Source: CAVVYV01 sp963818205
Lineage (GTDB): Bacteria; Actinomycetota; Thermoleophilia; Solirubrobacterales; 70-9
Reading direction: 5' to 3'
Length of the DNA stretch: 64,000 bases
Assembly: GCA_963818205.1 (NCBI GenBank)
Contig: CAWFRG010000003.1
Location: forward strand, 57,894 to 121,893
Shown here: piece by piece, positions 18,401 to 26,450 of the stretch
How positions within the stretch are numbered: position 1 is the stretch's first letter
Layout of the letters: each line of letters begins with the position of its first letter
Notes under the pieces: model-generated
Seen by the model: the letters and a program-made list of their open reading frames with translations, nothing else
The model's database searches: none
Told to the model about the DNA's origin: nothing
Made by a program: the position numbers and the translations under genes

Positions 18401-20030
18401 CGAGCATGTCGAGCACGTTCTCGAGCTGCTCGCGCGAGAGGTCCTGGAAGGGCTCGGCGGCGCCGACCAGGCTCTCGACCTCGTCGATCTGCCACTCGTC
18501 GAGGGCCGCCATCGAGACCAGGTGCTGGGCGAGCACATCAAGCGGGTTTCGAGGAATGACGGTCTCCTCGATCTCGCCGGCCCGCATCCGCCGGGCGACC
18601 ACCGCGCACTCGAGCAGGTCGGCGCGGAACTTGGGGAAGATCCGGCCCTTCGAGACCTCGCCGAGGGTGTGGCCCGCCCGGCCCACCCGCTGCAGGCCCC
18701 GGGTCACCGACTTCGGCGACTCGACCTGGATCACCAGGTCGACCGCTCCCATGTCGATCCCGAGCTCGAGCGAGGAGGTGGCGACCAGGCAGGGGAGCTG
18801 GCCGGACTTGAGCAGCTCCTCGACCAGCGCGCGCTCTTCGTGGGAGAGGGAGCCATGGTGGGCGCGGGCGATCTCGGCGGGGACCCCGTCTCCGTTCTTC
18901 GAGTTCCCGGCATGCTCGGTCGCGGGGAGCTCCTGCTCCTCGAGGTCCTGGTTCATCTCGTTGAGGCGCTTCGCGATCCGCTCGGCGGCGCGACGGTTGT
19001 TGACGAAGAGGATCGTCGAGGTGTGCTCGCGGACCAGCTCGAGCAGCCGCGGATAGATCGCCGGCCAGATCGAGCGCCGGTTGGTTGCCGGGTCGAGCGA
19101 GGCCTCGATCGGGCCGGGGTCGATCCGCTCGGGAGAGTGCTTCAGGTCCTGGTGCGGCGTCTTGCCCGTGTCCGCGCCGTCGCGGCGCTTCTCGACATTT
19201 GCGTCGGGCTCGGCCATGTCCTCGACCGGGACGACGATCTCGAGGTCGAGCTCCTTCGGCTTGCTCTCGTCGACGAGCTCGCAGGTGCGGTGGCTGCCGA
19301 CCAGGAACTTCCCGATCCGCTCCAGGGGGCGCTGGGTCGCCGAAAGGCCGATTCGCTGAACCGGGTGGGCCGCGGGTCCTGACGCCGCGGTGCCCCCCAT
19401 CCTGCGGGCAGGGAGCTGTCCTCGGATGGGGCCCCCCGCGGCGCCACCCGCGGCAGACGCGGCTCGGTTGACCAGGTTCTCGAGCCGCTCCAGCGACAGT
19501 GCGAGATGGGAGCCGCGCTTCGAGGGGGCGACGGCGTGGATTTCGTCGACGATGACGGCCTCGGTGGTGCCGAGGATCTCGCGGGCGCCCGAGCTGATCA
19601 TCAGATAGAGCGATTCGGGGGTGGTGATCAGGATGTCGGGGGGCTCGCGGCGCATCGAGCGTCGCTCGGACTGGGGGGTGTCGCCGGTGCGGAGGGCCAC
19701 CGAGATCGGGGCGCCGATCCCCTGCAGCGGCGCGCGCAGGTTGCGCTCGATGTCGTAGGAGAGGGCCTTGAGCGGCGAGATGTAAACGATCCGGACCCCC
19801 TGCCCGAGCCGCTCCGGCTCCCTCGCGAGCTTGTCGATCCCCCAGAGGAACGCCGCGAGGGTCTTTCCGGAGCCGGTCGGGGCGCAGATCAGGGTGTGCG
19901 CGCCCGAGGCGATCGCCGGCCACCCCCGTGCCTGGGCAGGCGTGGGCGCCTCGAAGGAGTCCTCGAACCAGCGCCTGACCGGCTCTGAGAAGGGCTCCAG
20001 GGGTGACTTTGCGGTCGCGGACGGACTCAT
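15426..20030 (-). CDS. lhr: Lhr-family ATP-dependent DNA/RNA helicase
   Basis: A protein of about 1534 residues, the usual Lhr size. Superfamily 2 motifs: Q-like APTPAQARGWPAI, Walker A ICAPTGSGKTLAAFLWGIDK, motif Ib TPESLYLMI, DEIH box IVDEIHAVAPSKRGSHLALS, motif III IGLSATQRPLE, motif IV TILFVNNRRAAERIAKRLNE, motif V ATSSLELGIDMGAVDLVIQ and motif VI QRVGRAGHTLGEVSKG. Winged-helix and Lhr-core/C-terminal regions follow (DRVIVTPAPGVPGAVPFWRG, PSLQGLLRDLHSRRITMVEV). Lhr translocates 3'-5' and unwinds RNA-DNA hybrids in DNA repair. The ATG at 20030 gives the family's N-terminus. A 30-residue Gly/Ala-rich insertion between motifs II and III coincides with a DNA palindrome. Confidence 0.93.
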   Translation of the reverse strand: MSPSATAKSPLEPFSEPVRRWFEDSFEAPTPAQARGWPAIASGAHTLICAPTGSGKTLAAFLWGIDKLAREPERLGQGVRIVYISPLKALSYDIERNLRAPLQGIGAPISVALRTGDTPQSERRSMRREPPDILITTPESLYLMISSGAREILGTTEAVIVDEIHAVAPSKRGSHLALSLERLENLVNRAASAAGGAAGGPIRGQLPARRMGGTAASGPAAHPVQRIGLSATQRPLERIGKFLVGSHRTCELVDESKPKELDLEIVVPVEDMAEPDANVEKRRDGADTGKTPHQDLKHSPERIDPGPIEASLDPATNRRSIWPAIYPRLLELVREHTSTILFVNNRRAAERIAKRLNEMNQDLEEQELPATEHAGNSKNGDGVPAEIARAHHGSLSHEERALVEELLKSGQLPCLVATSSLELGIDMGAVDLVIQVESPKSVTRGLQRVGRAGHTLGEVSKGRIFPKFRADLLECAVVARRMRAGEIEETVIPRNPLDVLAQHLVSMAALDEWQIDEVESLVGAAEPFQDLSREQLENVLDMLDGRYPSERFAELRPRIVWDRAKGTMRGRPGARQLAIANAGTIPDRGLYGVHLPDGRRVGELDEEMVYEARPGQTFLLGATTWRIEEITRDRVIVTPAPGVPGAVPFWRGDGIGRPAELGKAIGAFSREAVNANPAELAASDDLDDLAAQNLVNYLQEQQAATRVVPSDENIVVERFRDEIGDWRLCVLSPWGGRVHAAWGLALSAKIREERELEADAIWSDDGIVVHLPDADEPPAADLVMLEPDELEDLVVSELSGSALFGARFRENASRSLLIPRAWPGKRTPLWQQRLKSQSLLEVARDFPRFPVILETYREVMRDVLDLPSLQGLLRDLHSRRITMVEVETPTASPFASSLLFDYVATYMYEGDTPNAERRAAALALDRDLLRELLGQEELRELIDPGALAEVEDALQQRTDSARAKDRDGLQQILRRVGDLTPGEAEQRIEEGYSAASMLEKLVKERRAAVVRVAGEERFIAAEDAGLYRDALGVPPPGGLPDSFLEPVEDALVSLVRRYASTHGPFPTRQLADRYGVDPSPALKELEASGELVRGELLPGGSEREWCDADVLRRVRRASLAHLRREVEATDPRELARFLPSWQNVDAHRAGGAGPDRLREALVPLQGVALTPKTWERDVLPRRLGAYSPTWLDELCTSGELVWIGAGALGRNDGRVALYFREDIRLAGPPPANAKLESPEGEVHEQIRARLGEGPCFWLDLLELEGSPEEIHEALWDLAWAGEVTNDAFAPLRAPRLRAARDSERSGRRFARRRAAAAGTVLGRWSLTAPLLADAPSAGPRLRALAELMLERHGIVTRETAIAEGIPGGFAAIYGELQNLELLGTARRGYFVEGLGGAQFALPGAVERLRSMPREEGKLLILAATDPANPYGATLPWPRLQSQRRAARTAGAYVMLRDGEPLLYVERGGRGILRLAELSDAELAEGLAELAGAARDGVIERLAIERLDGEPVIGSVMESALVEAGFRRQPRRLVA
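19385..19442. repeat. palindromic insertion inside lhr coding sequence
   Basis: CCGCGG and CCCCATCC pair with GGATGGGG and CCGCGG across about 20 bases, with a 4-nt internal mismatch. It encodes an in-frame Gly/Ala/Pro-rich stretch (around AAGGAAGGPIRGQLPARRMG) between the DEIH and SAT motifs, where other Lhr proteins run directly from VNR to PVQRIGLSAT. Confidence 0.5.
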
Positions 20031-20168
20031 GGCCAACCTAACTGACTCTACCGACCGGCCCTCCCGGACAACCGGACTGCGTCCTTCGGTGAGGCGACCT
20101 GGCGAACGGCTCACGGCTTCGGCGAGCGGACCTGGTCCGATCACGGCGGAGCGACCTGACGAGCGACC

Positions 20169-20531
20169 GTCGCGTTCCGCAAGCGCCAGGCAGGTGGCGT
20201 GGCGATGATCGAGGATGCCGCCGCTGCTTGACACGCCGCCGCACGTGCACGCAAACGAGGACGAGCTCTTCTACGCGCTGGAGGGCGAGCACATCATCCA
20301 GCGCGGCGACGAGGAGATTCGGATCGGCCCGCATCAGTCCGTGTTCGCCCCTCGCGGGATCGCGCACGCCCAGAGGCGGTGGTCCCGGAGGAGGGGCGGA
20401 GGCTGATCGTCGTCACCCCCGGCGGATTCGAGGGGTTCTTCCGCGAACTTGGCCGGCGCCGAGCGCGAGGGACGGCTTGGGCCCGAGGCCTACCGGCCGC
20501 GTCGGAGAAGTTCGGGATCACCTGGCTGTAG
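20169..20531 (+). pseudogene. decayed cupin-domain protein
   Basis: Fragments of one cupin lie in different frames: VAFRKRQAGGVAMIED (from 20169), then MPPLLDTPPHVHANEDELFY with ALEGEHIIQRGDEEIRIGPH and QSVFAPRGIAHA (20215 on), then after a shift near 20375 VVPEEGRRLIVVTPGGFEGF to a TAG at 20531. HVHANEDELFYALEGE is cupin motif 1 with metal-binding His/Glu. No credible start codon or intact N-terminus is visible upstream; the preceding 130 bp look like lhr promoter sequence. It could be a true remnant or a short gene damaged by indels, like others here. Confidence 0.55.
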
Positions 20532-20550
20532 CCCAGGCGGCGCGAGGGCG

Positions 20551-22701
20551 CTAGGGGCGGCCCTCGGCGCCGACGGCGACCCGCTCGACGTCGAGCCGCG
20601 GCAGGATCCGCTCCAGCCAGTCCGGGATCCACCAGTTGTACTTGCCGGCCAGCTGCATAACCGCGGGCACCAGCACCAGACGGACAACGGTCGCGTCGAG
20701 GAAGATCGCGGTGGCGAGCCCGATCCCGAACAGCTTCAGGAAGGTGTCCGGGGCGGCGAGGAAGGCGAGGAAGACGACGACCATGATCGCCGCCGCCGCA
20801 GTGATCACCCGCGCGGTCTTCGCGAGGCCGTCGGCGACAGCCCTTCTGGTGTTCCCGTCCTTCAGGTACTCCTCGCGGATCCGCGAGATCAGGAAGACCT
20901 CGTAGTCCATCGAGAGGCCGAAGAGGATCGCGAACATCATCACCGGCAAGAACGGCGCGATCGGCACCTCGCGGTCGAGCCCGATCAGCTCGCCGAGGGT
21001 CCCGCCCTTGGCGAACAGAGTCATCACGCCGTAGGCGGCGCCGACTGAGAGCAGGTTCATCACCCCCGCCTTGGCGGAAATGAACGGCGAGTGGAAGGCG
21101 ACGAGAAGGAGCAGGAATGAAAGGCCGACCACCCCGGCGATGAACAGCGGCATCTTGTCCAGGATGTAAGTGCTCTGGTCCTCGAGCGCCGCGGTGACCC
21201 CGCCGACCTTGGCGTCGATCCCTGTCTCGCCGAGCTCCGCGGGGACGACGTCGTCACGGAGGTGGTTGACCAGGTCGGTGACCTCCTCATCCTGGGGGGA
21301 GTTCGTCGGGATCACTGTGATGATCGCGGTGTCGCCCGCGTCGTTGATCACCGGCTCCGGGACGAACTGGACCCCGGACTCGTTGCGAAGGGTCTGGGCG
21401 AAGGAGTTGATCTGGCCTGCGGCGTCCGGGTCATCCGGCGGCAGCTCGGCGGCGATCACAAGTGGCCCGTTGGTGCCAGGCCCGAACCCCTCCGTGTTCA
21501 GGTCGTAGGCCTGGCGGGTCATCGTGTCCGTCGGGTCGTTGCCGGCGTCGGGGAAGCCGAGGCGCATGCCGAGGGCAGGGGCCGCGAGCGCCAGAAGGAT
21601 TGCGGTGGCGACGATCGCGGAGATCCACGGATGGCGCTGGACCGTGTGGCTCCAGCGCCCGGCGAGCGAATCGGCGCTGCCCTCCGTCCTCAGCGCCCGG
21701 CCGAGGAAGGGGATCCGGAGGCGATCGACCCTCGGTCCGAGGAATGAGAGGAGCGCCGGTAGCAGGGTGACCGCGGCGAGCATCACCACCAGCACGGCGA
21801 GGGAGGCCGAGATCGCCACCCCATACATGTAGGGGAGGCCGGTCAAGGCGAGGCCGAGGACGGCGACCACCACGGTGAAGCCGGCGATGATCACGCTGCG
21901 TCCGGCGGTGGTCACGGCCTCGACCACGGCGTCGTGGCGGTCCTTGCCCCTCTGCATTGCGGCGCGGAAGCGGGTGAGGACGAGCAGCGAGTAGTCGATA
22001 CCGACCCCGATCCCGATCAGGCCGGAGACCGCCGTGGTCCAGTCGGGGACGTCGATCACGTTGGCGAGGAGGACGATCAGTCCTCCCGATGTGATCCCGA
22101 GGCCGACGAGAGCGATCGCGAGCGGCAGGCCGGCCGCGACCACCGAGCCGAAGGCGATCAGGAGGACGATCGCGGCCCCGAGGAAGCCGATCCCCTCCGG
22201 GCTGGATTGCTCCTGGGCGGTGTAGATCGGATCCCCGCCGAGCTTGATCTCCAACCCGTCGCCGCTGTTCGCCTCGGCGGCGTCGATCAGCTTCTCGCCG
22301 TCCTCCTTGTCGACATCCCAGCCGGGCACCGTGAGCGGGAGGGTGGTAGACCCGATCGTGCCGTCCTCCGAGAACCGGATCGGGGTGTGCTCGGAGACGT
22401 GATTGACCTGTTCGGCCTCCGCCAGAAATGCGTTGACGCGCTCCGTCGCGGCGGGGCTGTTGGCGCCGTCCTCGTCCTTCCAGACGACGTAGATCTCCTG
22501 GCCGGAGTAGTCGAAGCGCTGCTCGGTGAGGTCACCGGCCGCCTTCGAGTCCGAACCCGGGGTGTCGTAGTCGGCCGAGTATTCGCCCGCCAGCGATGAG
22601 CCGACCCCGATGATCAGGATCGCCGCCACGATCCAGGCGATCACCACGCGGCCCCGGCGGCGATAGGCGATGTCGGCGAGGCGGGCTAGGAAGCGCGTCA
22701 T
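20551..22701 (-). CDS. MMPL/RND family membrane transporter
   Basis: A 716-residue integral membrane protein with two RND repeats. It starts MTRFLARLADIAYRRRGRVV and has one transmembrane helix (VVIAWIVAAILIIGVGSSL), a large extracytoplasmic domain, and a helix bundle including SGLIGIGVGIDYSLLVLTRF, where the GIDYS proton-relay motif is seen. The second half repeats the plan (PVMMFAILFGLSMDYEVFLI, SRIREEYLKDGNTRRAV). MMPL proteins export lipids, glycolipids or drugs using the proton gradient. It lies 70 bp downstream of the rml operon on the same strand, so a role in exporting a rhamnosylated envelope lipid is a reasonable inference. Confidence 0.9.
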   Translation of the reverse strand: MTRFLARLADIAYRRRGRVVIAWIVAAILIIGVGSSLAGEYSADYDTPGSDSKAAGDLTEQRFDYSGQEIYVVWKDEDGANSPAATERVNAFLAEAEQVNHVSEHTPIRFSEDGTIGSTTLPLTVPGWDVDKEDGEKLIDAAEANSGDGLEIKLGGDPIYTAQEQSSPEGIGFLGAAIVLLIAFGSVVAAGLPLAIALVGLGITSGGLIVLLANVIDVPDWTTAVSGLIGIGVGIDYSLLVLTRFRAAMQRGKDRHDAVVEAVTTAGRSVIIAGFTVVVAVLGLALTGLPYMYGVAISASLAVLVVMLAAVTLLPALLSFLGPRVDRLRIPFLGRALRTEGSADSLAGRWSHTVQRHPWISAIVATAILLALAAPALGMRLGFPDAGNDPTDTMTRQAYDLNTEGFGPGTNGPLVIAAELPPDDPDAAGQINSFAQTLRNESGVQFVPEPVINDAGDTAIITVIPTNSPQDEEVTDLVNHLRDDVVPAELGETGIDAKVGGVTAALEDQSTYILDKMPLFIAGVVGLSFLLLLVAFHSPFISAKAGVMNLLSVGAAYGVMTLFAKGGTLGELIGLDREVPIAPFLPVMMFAILFGLSMDYEVFLISRIREEYLKDGNTRRAVADGLAKTARVITAAAAIMVVVFLAFLAAPDTFLKLFGIGLATAIFLDATVVRLVLVPAVMQLAGKYNWWIPDWLERILPRLDVERVAVGAEGRP

Positions 22702-22726
22702 TGGCGCCTACATGTTATTTGCCGAA

Positions 22727-22750
22727 GCGTTTCCGCAGTTCTCGAAACGC
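22727..22750. terminator. hairpin between rmlC and the MMPL gene
   Basis: GCGTTTC and GAAACGC form a 7-bp stem with a 10-nt loop in the 70-bp gap. There is no T-run, so it may be a weak attenuator or processing site. Confidence 0.3.
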
Positions 22751-22771
22751 GCCATCTCCGGCGCTTGCGGC

Positions 22772-23318
22772 CTACCCCGCGAGCGAGGCCGCGGCCTCGG
22801 CAAGGCTGGGGGAGGTGCGATCGCGCTCGGAGAGCACCGGGTCGTCGATCGGCCACTCGATCCCGATCTCGGGATCGTTCCAGGCGACGCCGGTCTCCAG
22901 CTCGGGGTCGTAGTAGGTGGAGAGGCGGTAGAGGACGTCGGCCTCGTCGCTGAGCAGGCAGAAGCCGTGGCCGAAGCCGGCCGGGATGAAGAGCTGGCGG
23001 TGGCGCTCGCCGTCCAGCTCGTGTCCCTCCCAGCGCTTGTAGGTGGGGGAGTCGGGTCGGAGGTCGACGGCCACGTCCCAGACGCGGCCGCGCGGGCAGC
23101 GGACCAGCTTCGCCTGGCCGCGCTGCATGTGGATGCCGCGCAGCACCCGGCCGCTGCGAGCGGCTGTGGTTGTCCTGGACGAACTCGACCTCGATCCCGA
23201 GCTCGGCGAGGGCGTTCTCGCGGAAGGTCTCGACCAGGAAGCCGCGCTCGTCGCCGTGGACGGTCGGCTCGATCAGGATGAGGTCGTCGAGCTCGGTCGC
23301 GAGTCGCTTGAAGCTCAT
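22772..23318 (-). CDS. rmlC: dTDP-4-dehydrorhamnose 3,5-epimerase (frameshifted)
   Basis: A cupin-fold epimerase of about 181 residues. It starts MSFKRLATELDDLILIEPTV, then HGDERGFLVETFRENALAEL and VEFVQDNHSRS. A one-base insertion near 23150 (CGGCCGGGTGCTG) breaks the frame, which resumes as VLRGIHMQRGQAKLVRCPRG, DVAVDLRPDSPTYKRWEGHE and FIPAGFGHGFCLLSDEADVL. The catalytic His and Tyr regions (RGIHMQ, YYDPE) are present. It converts dTDP-4-keto-6-deoxyglucose to the 4-keto-rhamnose form. The ATG overlaps the rmlB stop (ATGA). It is the last rml gene. Confidence 0.9.
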
Positions 23319-24313
23319 CGCAGCGCCTTGCCGTACTGGCGCTCGTAGTACTCGCGGTAGGCGCCCGAGCGGATCGGCTGCCACCACCACTCGTTCTCGC
23401 GATACCAGGACACCGTTCGCTCGATCCCGTCGGCGAAGTCCACCGCGGCTTCCCAGCCGAGGCCCCGGAGCCGCTCGGAGGAGAGCGAGTAGCGGCGGTC
23501 GTGCCCGGGGCGGTCGCGGACGTGCTCGATCAGCGACTCGTCGCGGCCGGTGAGCTCGAGGATCCGCTTCACCACCTCGATGTTCGGGAGCTCGTCGGGG
23601 CCGCCGACGTTGTAGACCTCGGCGGGCTCCCCGCGGTCGAGCACGGTGTCGATCGCGGCGCAGCAATCCTCGACGTAGAGCCAGTTCCGCACCTGCATCC
23701 CGTCGCCGTAGACCGGCAGCGGGTCGCCCGCGAGGGCGTTGAGGATGCAGAGCGGGATCAGCTTCTCGGGATGCTGGCGGGGCCCGTAGTTGTTGGAGGC
23801 GCGAACGATCAGCGCCTCGGCTCCATAGGTACGCGCAAAGGCCGAGACCAGGAGATCGCCGCCGGCCTTCGAGGCCGAGTAGGGGGAGGAGGGCTCGAGC
23901 GGTGATGTCTCGGTGGCGGAGCCCTGCTCGAAATCGCCGTAGACCTCGTCGGTGGATACCTGCAGGTGGCGGATGCCGGCGTCGCGGGCCGCCTCCAGCA
24001 ACACGTAGGTCCCATAGACGTCGGTCTGGATGAACTCGCCCGGAGACTCGATCGAGCGGTCGACGTGGGACTCGGCGGCGAAGTTGACGACGGCGTCGCA
24101 GCCCTCGACCGCCCCCCTGGCGACATCGCGGTCGGCGATGTCGCCCTCAACCAGCTCGAAGCGCTCTGCGGGAAGGTCCTCGAGGTTCTCCCGGCGCCCC
24201 GCGTAGGTGAGCTTGTCGAGGACCCGGACAGTGTCGCCGGGATGCTTGTCGAGCCTCAGACGGACGTAGGCGGAGCCGATGAATCCGGCGCCGCCGGCGA
24301 TCAGGAGCCTCAC
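23315..24313 (-). CDS. rmlB: dTDP-glucose 4,6-dehydratase
   Basis: A 332-residue extended SDR beginning MRLLIAGGAGFIGSAYVRLR (GGxGFIGS NAD site). The active site includes STDEVYGDFEQG, with the Thr-Asp-Glu triad, and YSASKAGGDLLVSAFART, with YxxxK. VNFAAESHVDRSI and RASNNYGPRQHPEKLIPLCI are diagnostic for RmlB. The enzyme dehydrates dTDP-glucose to dTDP-4-keto-6-deoxyglucose. It is translationally coupled both to rmlD upstream and rmlC downstream by 4-nt overlaps. Confidence 0.96.
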   Translation of the reverse strand: MRLLIAGGAGFIGSAYVRLRLDKHPGDTVRVLDKLTYAGRRENLEDLPAERFELVEGDIADRDVARGAVEGCDAVVNFAAESHVDRSIESPGEFIQTDVYGTYVLLEAARDAGIRHLQVSTDEVYGDFEQGSATETSPLEPSSPYSASKAGGDLLVSAFARTYGAEALIVRASNNYGPRQHPEKLIPLCILNALAGDPLPVYGDGMQVRNWLYVEDCCAAIDTVLDRGEPAEVYNVGGPDELPNIEVVKRILELTGRDESLIEHVRDRPGHDRRYSLSSERLRGLGWEAAVDFADGIERTVSWYRENEWWWQPIRSGAYREYYERQYGKALR

Positions 24314-25335
24314 GCGGCGTCCTCTCCCGACGCGGCGCGGCCCTCGCCCTCACCCGCCGACCCCTCCTCGGTCGGAGCGCCCCCCTCGTCCCCGACGGCC
24401 TCACCCTGCTCGTCGCCGAACGCCTCCTCCTCGCGCGCCCGCAGGTCGAGCGCCGGCTGGCGCCGCGAGCTCCGCCTTCGCCGCGGCTGCTCGCTCTCCG
24501 GCCGCTCCCGCCGCGCAAGGTAGTCGGAGAGCCCGCGCCGCCATGGGGGCAGCCGGATCGGGGTCTCCCGGCCGCTCGCCAGGACCGAGTTGGCGGGGCG
24601 CTCAGCGGGGCGCCCCATCTCGTCGCTGGTGGTCGCCATCACCCGGGTGACGGTCTCGGTCTGGCGAAAGATCTCCATCGCGAACTCGTACCAGGAGCAG
24701 CTTTCCGCGGCCGCCATGTGGTGGACCCCGTAGGCGCCGCTGTCGATCAGCCGCACCAGCCCCGCCGCCAGATGGCCGGTGTATGTGGGGCAGCCGATCT
24801 GGTCGTGGACGACGACCACCGGGCCACCGCCTTCGCCGAGGCGGAGCATCGTCTCGACGAAGTTGTTCCGGCCGGGCCCGAACAGCCAGGAGGTGCGGAC
24901 GATGAAGCTGCGCCCGGTGGCGAGCGCGGTGGCGCGCTCGCCGGCGAGCTTGGTCCTCCCGTAGGCGTTCAGCGGCGCCGGCTCGTCCGACTCGGTGTAG
25001 GGCCCGCCCTTCTTCCCGTCGAAGACATAGTCGGTGGAGACGTAGAGGACCTTCGCTCCGACCTGGGCGGCGGCGCCGGCGACGAAGCTCGCCCCCTCGC
25101 CGTTGACGATCTCGGCCTCCTTCTCGCTGGTCTCGGCGCCGTCGACATCGGTCCAGGCGGCGCAGTTGATCACCGCCCCCGGGCGCTCGCGGCCAATCAC
25201 CCGTTCCACCCGCGCCGGGTCGGTGACGTCGAGCTGGTCGCGGTCGAGGGCGATCACATCGTGGCGCGCATTGCGCGCGACGATCGCGACGTCCCTGCCG
25301 AGCATCCCGCCGGCGCCGGTGATCAGGACCTTCAT
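24310..25335 (-). CDS. rmlD: dTDP-4-dehydrorhamnose reductase with acidic C-terminal tail
   Basis: A 341-residue SDR starting MKVLITGAGGMLGRDVAIVA. Family motifs: VINCAAWTDVDGAE, YVSTDYVFDGKKGGPYTESD, YGRTKLAGE (YxxxK) and VVHDQIGCPTYTGHLAAGLV. The reductase domain ends about residue 285 (PPWRRGLSDYLARR). The remaining 55 residues are Arg-rich and then strongly acidic with Gly/Glu/Ala repeats (GEGEGRAASGEDAA), an extension not usual for RmlD. The ATG at 25335 gives the standard N-terminus; the longer upstream frame only shadows rmlA. It overlaps rmlA and rmlB by 4 nt each. Confidence 0.94.
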   Translation of the reverse strand: MKVLITGAGGMLGRDVAIVARNARHDVIALDRDQLDVTDPARVERVIGRERPGAVINCAAWTDVDGAETSEKEAEIVNGEGASFVAGAAAQVGAKVLYVSTDYVFDGKKGGPYTESDEPAPLNAYGRTKLAGERATALATGRSFIVRTSWLFGPGRNNFVETMLRLGEGGGPVVVVHDQIGCPTYTGHLAAGLVRLIDSGAYGVHHMAAAESCSWYEFAMEIFRQTETVTRVMATTSDEMGRPAERPANSVLASGRETPIRLPPWRRGLSDYLARRERPESEQPRRRRSSRRQPALDLRAREEEAFGDEQGEAVGDEGGAPTEEGSAGEGEGRAASGEDAA

Positions 25336-26405
25336 GGGATCGAGATCTCCGCGTGGTCGCCGACCAGGAACCGCAGCGTCTTCGGCCGCCCGTCGCTGTG
25401 GGTGAGGGTGACGTCCCGTCCCAGCAGGCTCGCCTCGACCCTCGCGTGGAGGTCGCGGATCTGCGAGCCGCGGAGGACGATCGAGTGCTCGATCTCCGAC
25501 CCGGTGATCACCACGTCGCGGTCGATCGCGGTGTAGGGGCCGACGTAGGCATCGGAGATCCGGGCTCCCGAGGCGATGATCGCGGGCCCGCGGACGGTCG
25601 TGCGCTCGAGCCGCGCACCCGCCTCGATCACCACCTTCCCCTCTACCCGCGAGTCGATCAGCTCGCCATCCACGCGCTCGTCCAGGTCCTCGAGGACGAG
25701 GCGGTTCGCCTCCAGCATGTCCTCGAGCATCCCGGTGTCCTTCCACCAGCCGGTCACCTTGTGGGGTTCGACTCGCTTGCCGGAGTCGATCAGCGTCTGG
25801 ATCGCGTCGGTGATCTCGAGCTCATTCCGCCATGAGGGCTCGATCGAGCGCGCAGCGTCGAAGATCGCCGATCTGAACATGTAGACGCCGACCAGAGCGA
25901 GGTCGCTGGGTGGGTCCTCGGGCTTCTCGACCAGGCGGACGACGCGATCTCCGTCGAGCTCGGCGACGCCGAACTCGCCCGGGTCATCGACCTGGGTCAG
26001 CAGGATCAGCGCGTCGGGCTCGGAGGAGCGAAATGCCTCGACCAGCTCGACGATCCCGTCACGCAGCAGGTTGTCGCCCAGGTAGACGACGAAGGAGCTG
26101 TCCCCAAGAAAGTCCTCCGCGGTGAGCACCGCGTGGGCAAGCCCCGCCGGCCTCTCCTGCTCTATGTACGTGATCCTGGCGCCGAAGTGGGAGCCATCGC
26201 CGGCCGCCTCGCGAATCTCGTCGCCGGTCTGGGGAGCGATGATCACCCCGATCTCGGTGATCCCGGCCTCGACCAGGGCCTCGATCCCGTAGAAGAGCAC
26301 GGGCTTGTTGGCCACCGGGACCAGCTGCTTGGCCGAGGTGTGGGTGATCGGGCGCAGGCGCGTCCCTGCTCCCCCCGAGAGGATCAACCCCTTCAATTCC
26401 TTCAT
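25332..26405 (-). CDS. rmlA: glucose-1-phosphate thymidylyltransferase, long form
   Basis: A 357-residue nucleotidyltransferase. It starts MKELKGLILSGGAGTRLRPI (GGxGTRL), with KQLVPVANKPVLFYGIEALV, YLGDNLLRDGIVELVEAF and WKDTGMLEDMLEANRLVL. From about residue 245 it has a left-handed beta-helix region (RVEGKVVIEAGARLERTTVR), which marks the 'rmlA_long' subfamily found with antibiotic and envelope sugars. It makes dTDP-glucose from dTTP and glucose-1-phosphate, the first step to dTDP-L-rhamnose. The ATG at 26405 is chosen over one 33 nt upstream because it opens the family sequence. It is the first gene of rmlA-D-B-C. Confidence 0.94.
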   Translation of the reverse strand: MKELKGLILSGGAGTRLRPITHTSAKQLVPVANKPVLFYGIEALVEAGITEIGVIIAPQTGDEIREAAGDGSHFGARITYIEQERPAGLAHAVLTAEDFLGDSSFVVYLGDNLLRDGIVELVEAFRSSEPDALILLTQVDDPGEFGVAELDGDRVVRLVEKPEDPPSDLALVGVYMFRSAIFDAARSIEPSWRNELEITDAIQTLIDSGKRVEPHKVTGWWKDTGMLEDMLEANRLVLEDLDERVDGELIDSRVEGKVVIEAGARLERTTVRGPAIIASGARISDAYVGPYTAIDRDVVITGSEIEHSIVLRGSQIRDLHARVEASLLGRDVTLTHSDGRPKTLRFLVGDHAEISIP

Positions 26406-26450
26406 TCCGGCGGGAAGGCTACTCGTGAGCCTCGCCACCCGGCCCCGCGG

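Noticed and set aside
15015..19382. A 1455-codon open frame on the plus strand
   Set aside because: It lies entirely antisense to lhr, whose motifs are unambiguous. Long antisense frames are common at this GC content. The same applies to 1894-4635, 10895-12664 and 28207-30522.
20092..20168. Three imperfect copies of a GCGACCTGRCGA-like unit upstream of lhr
   Set aside because: The copies agree poorly and spacing is uneven; simple GC-rich similarity is enough to explain it.
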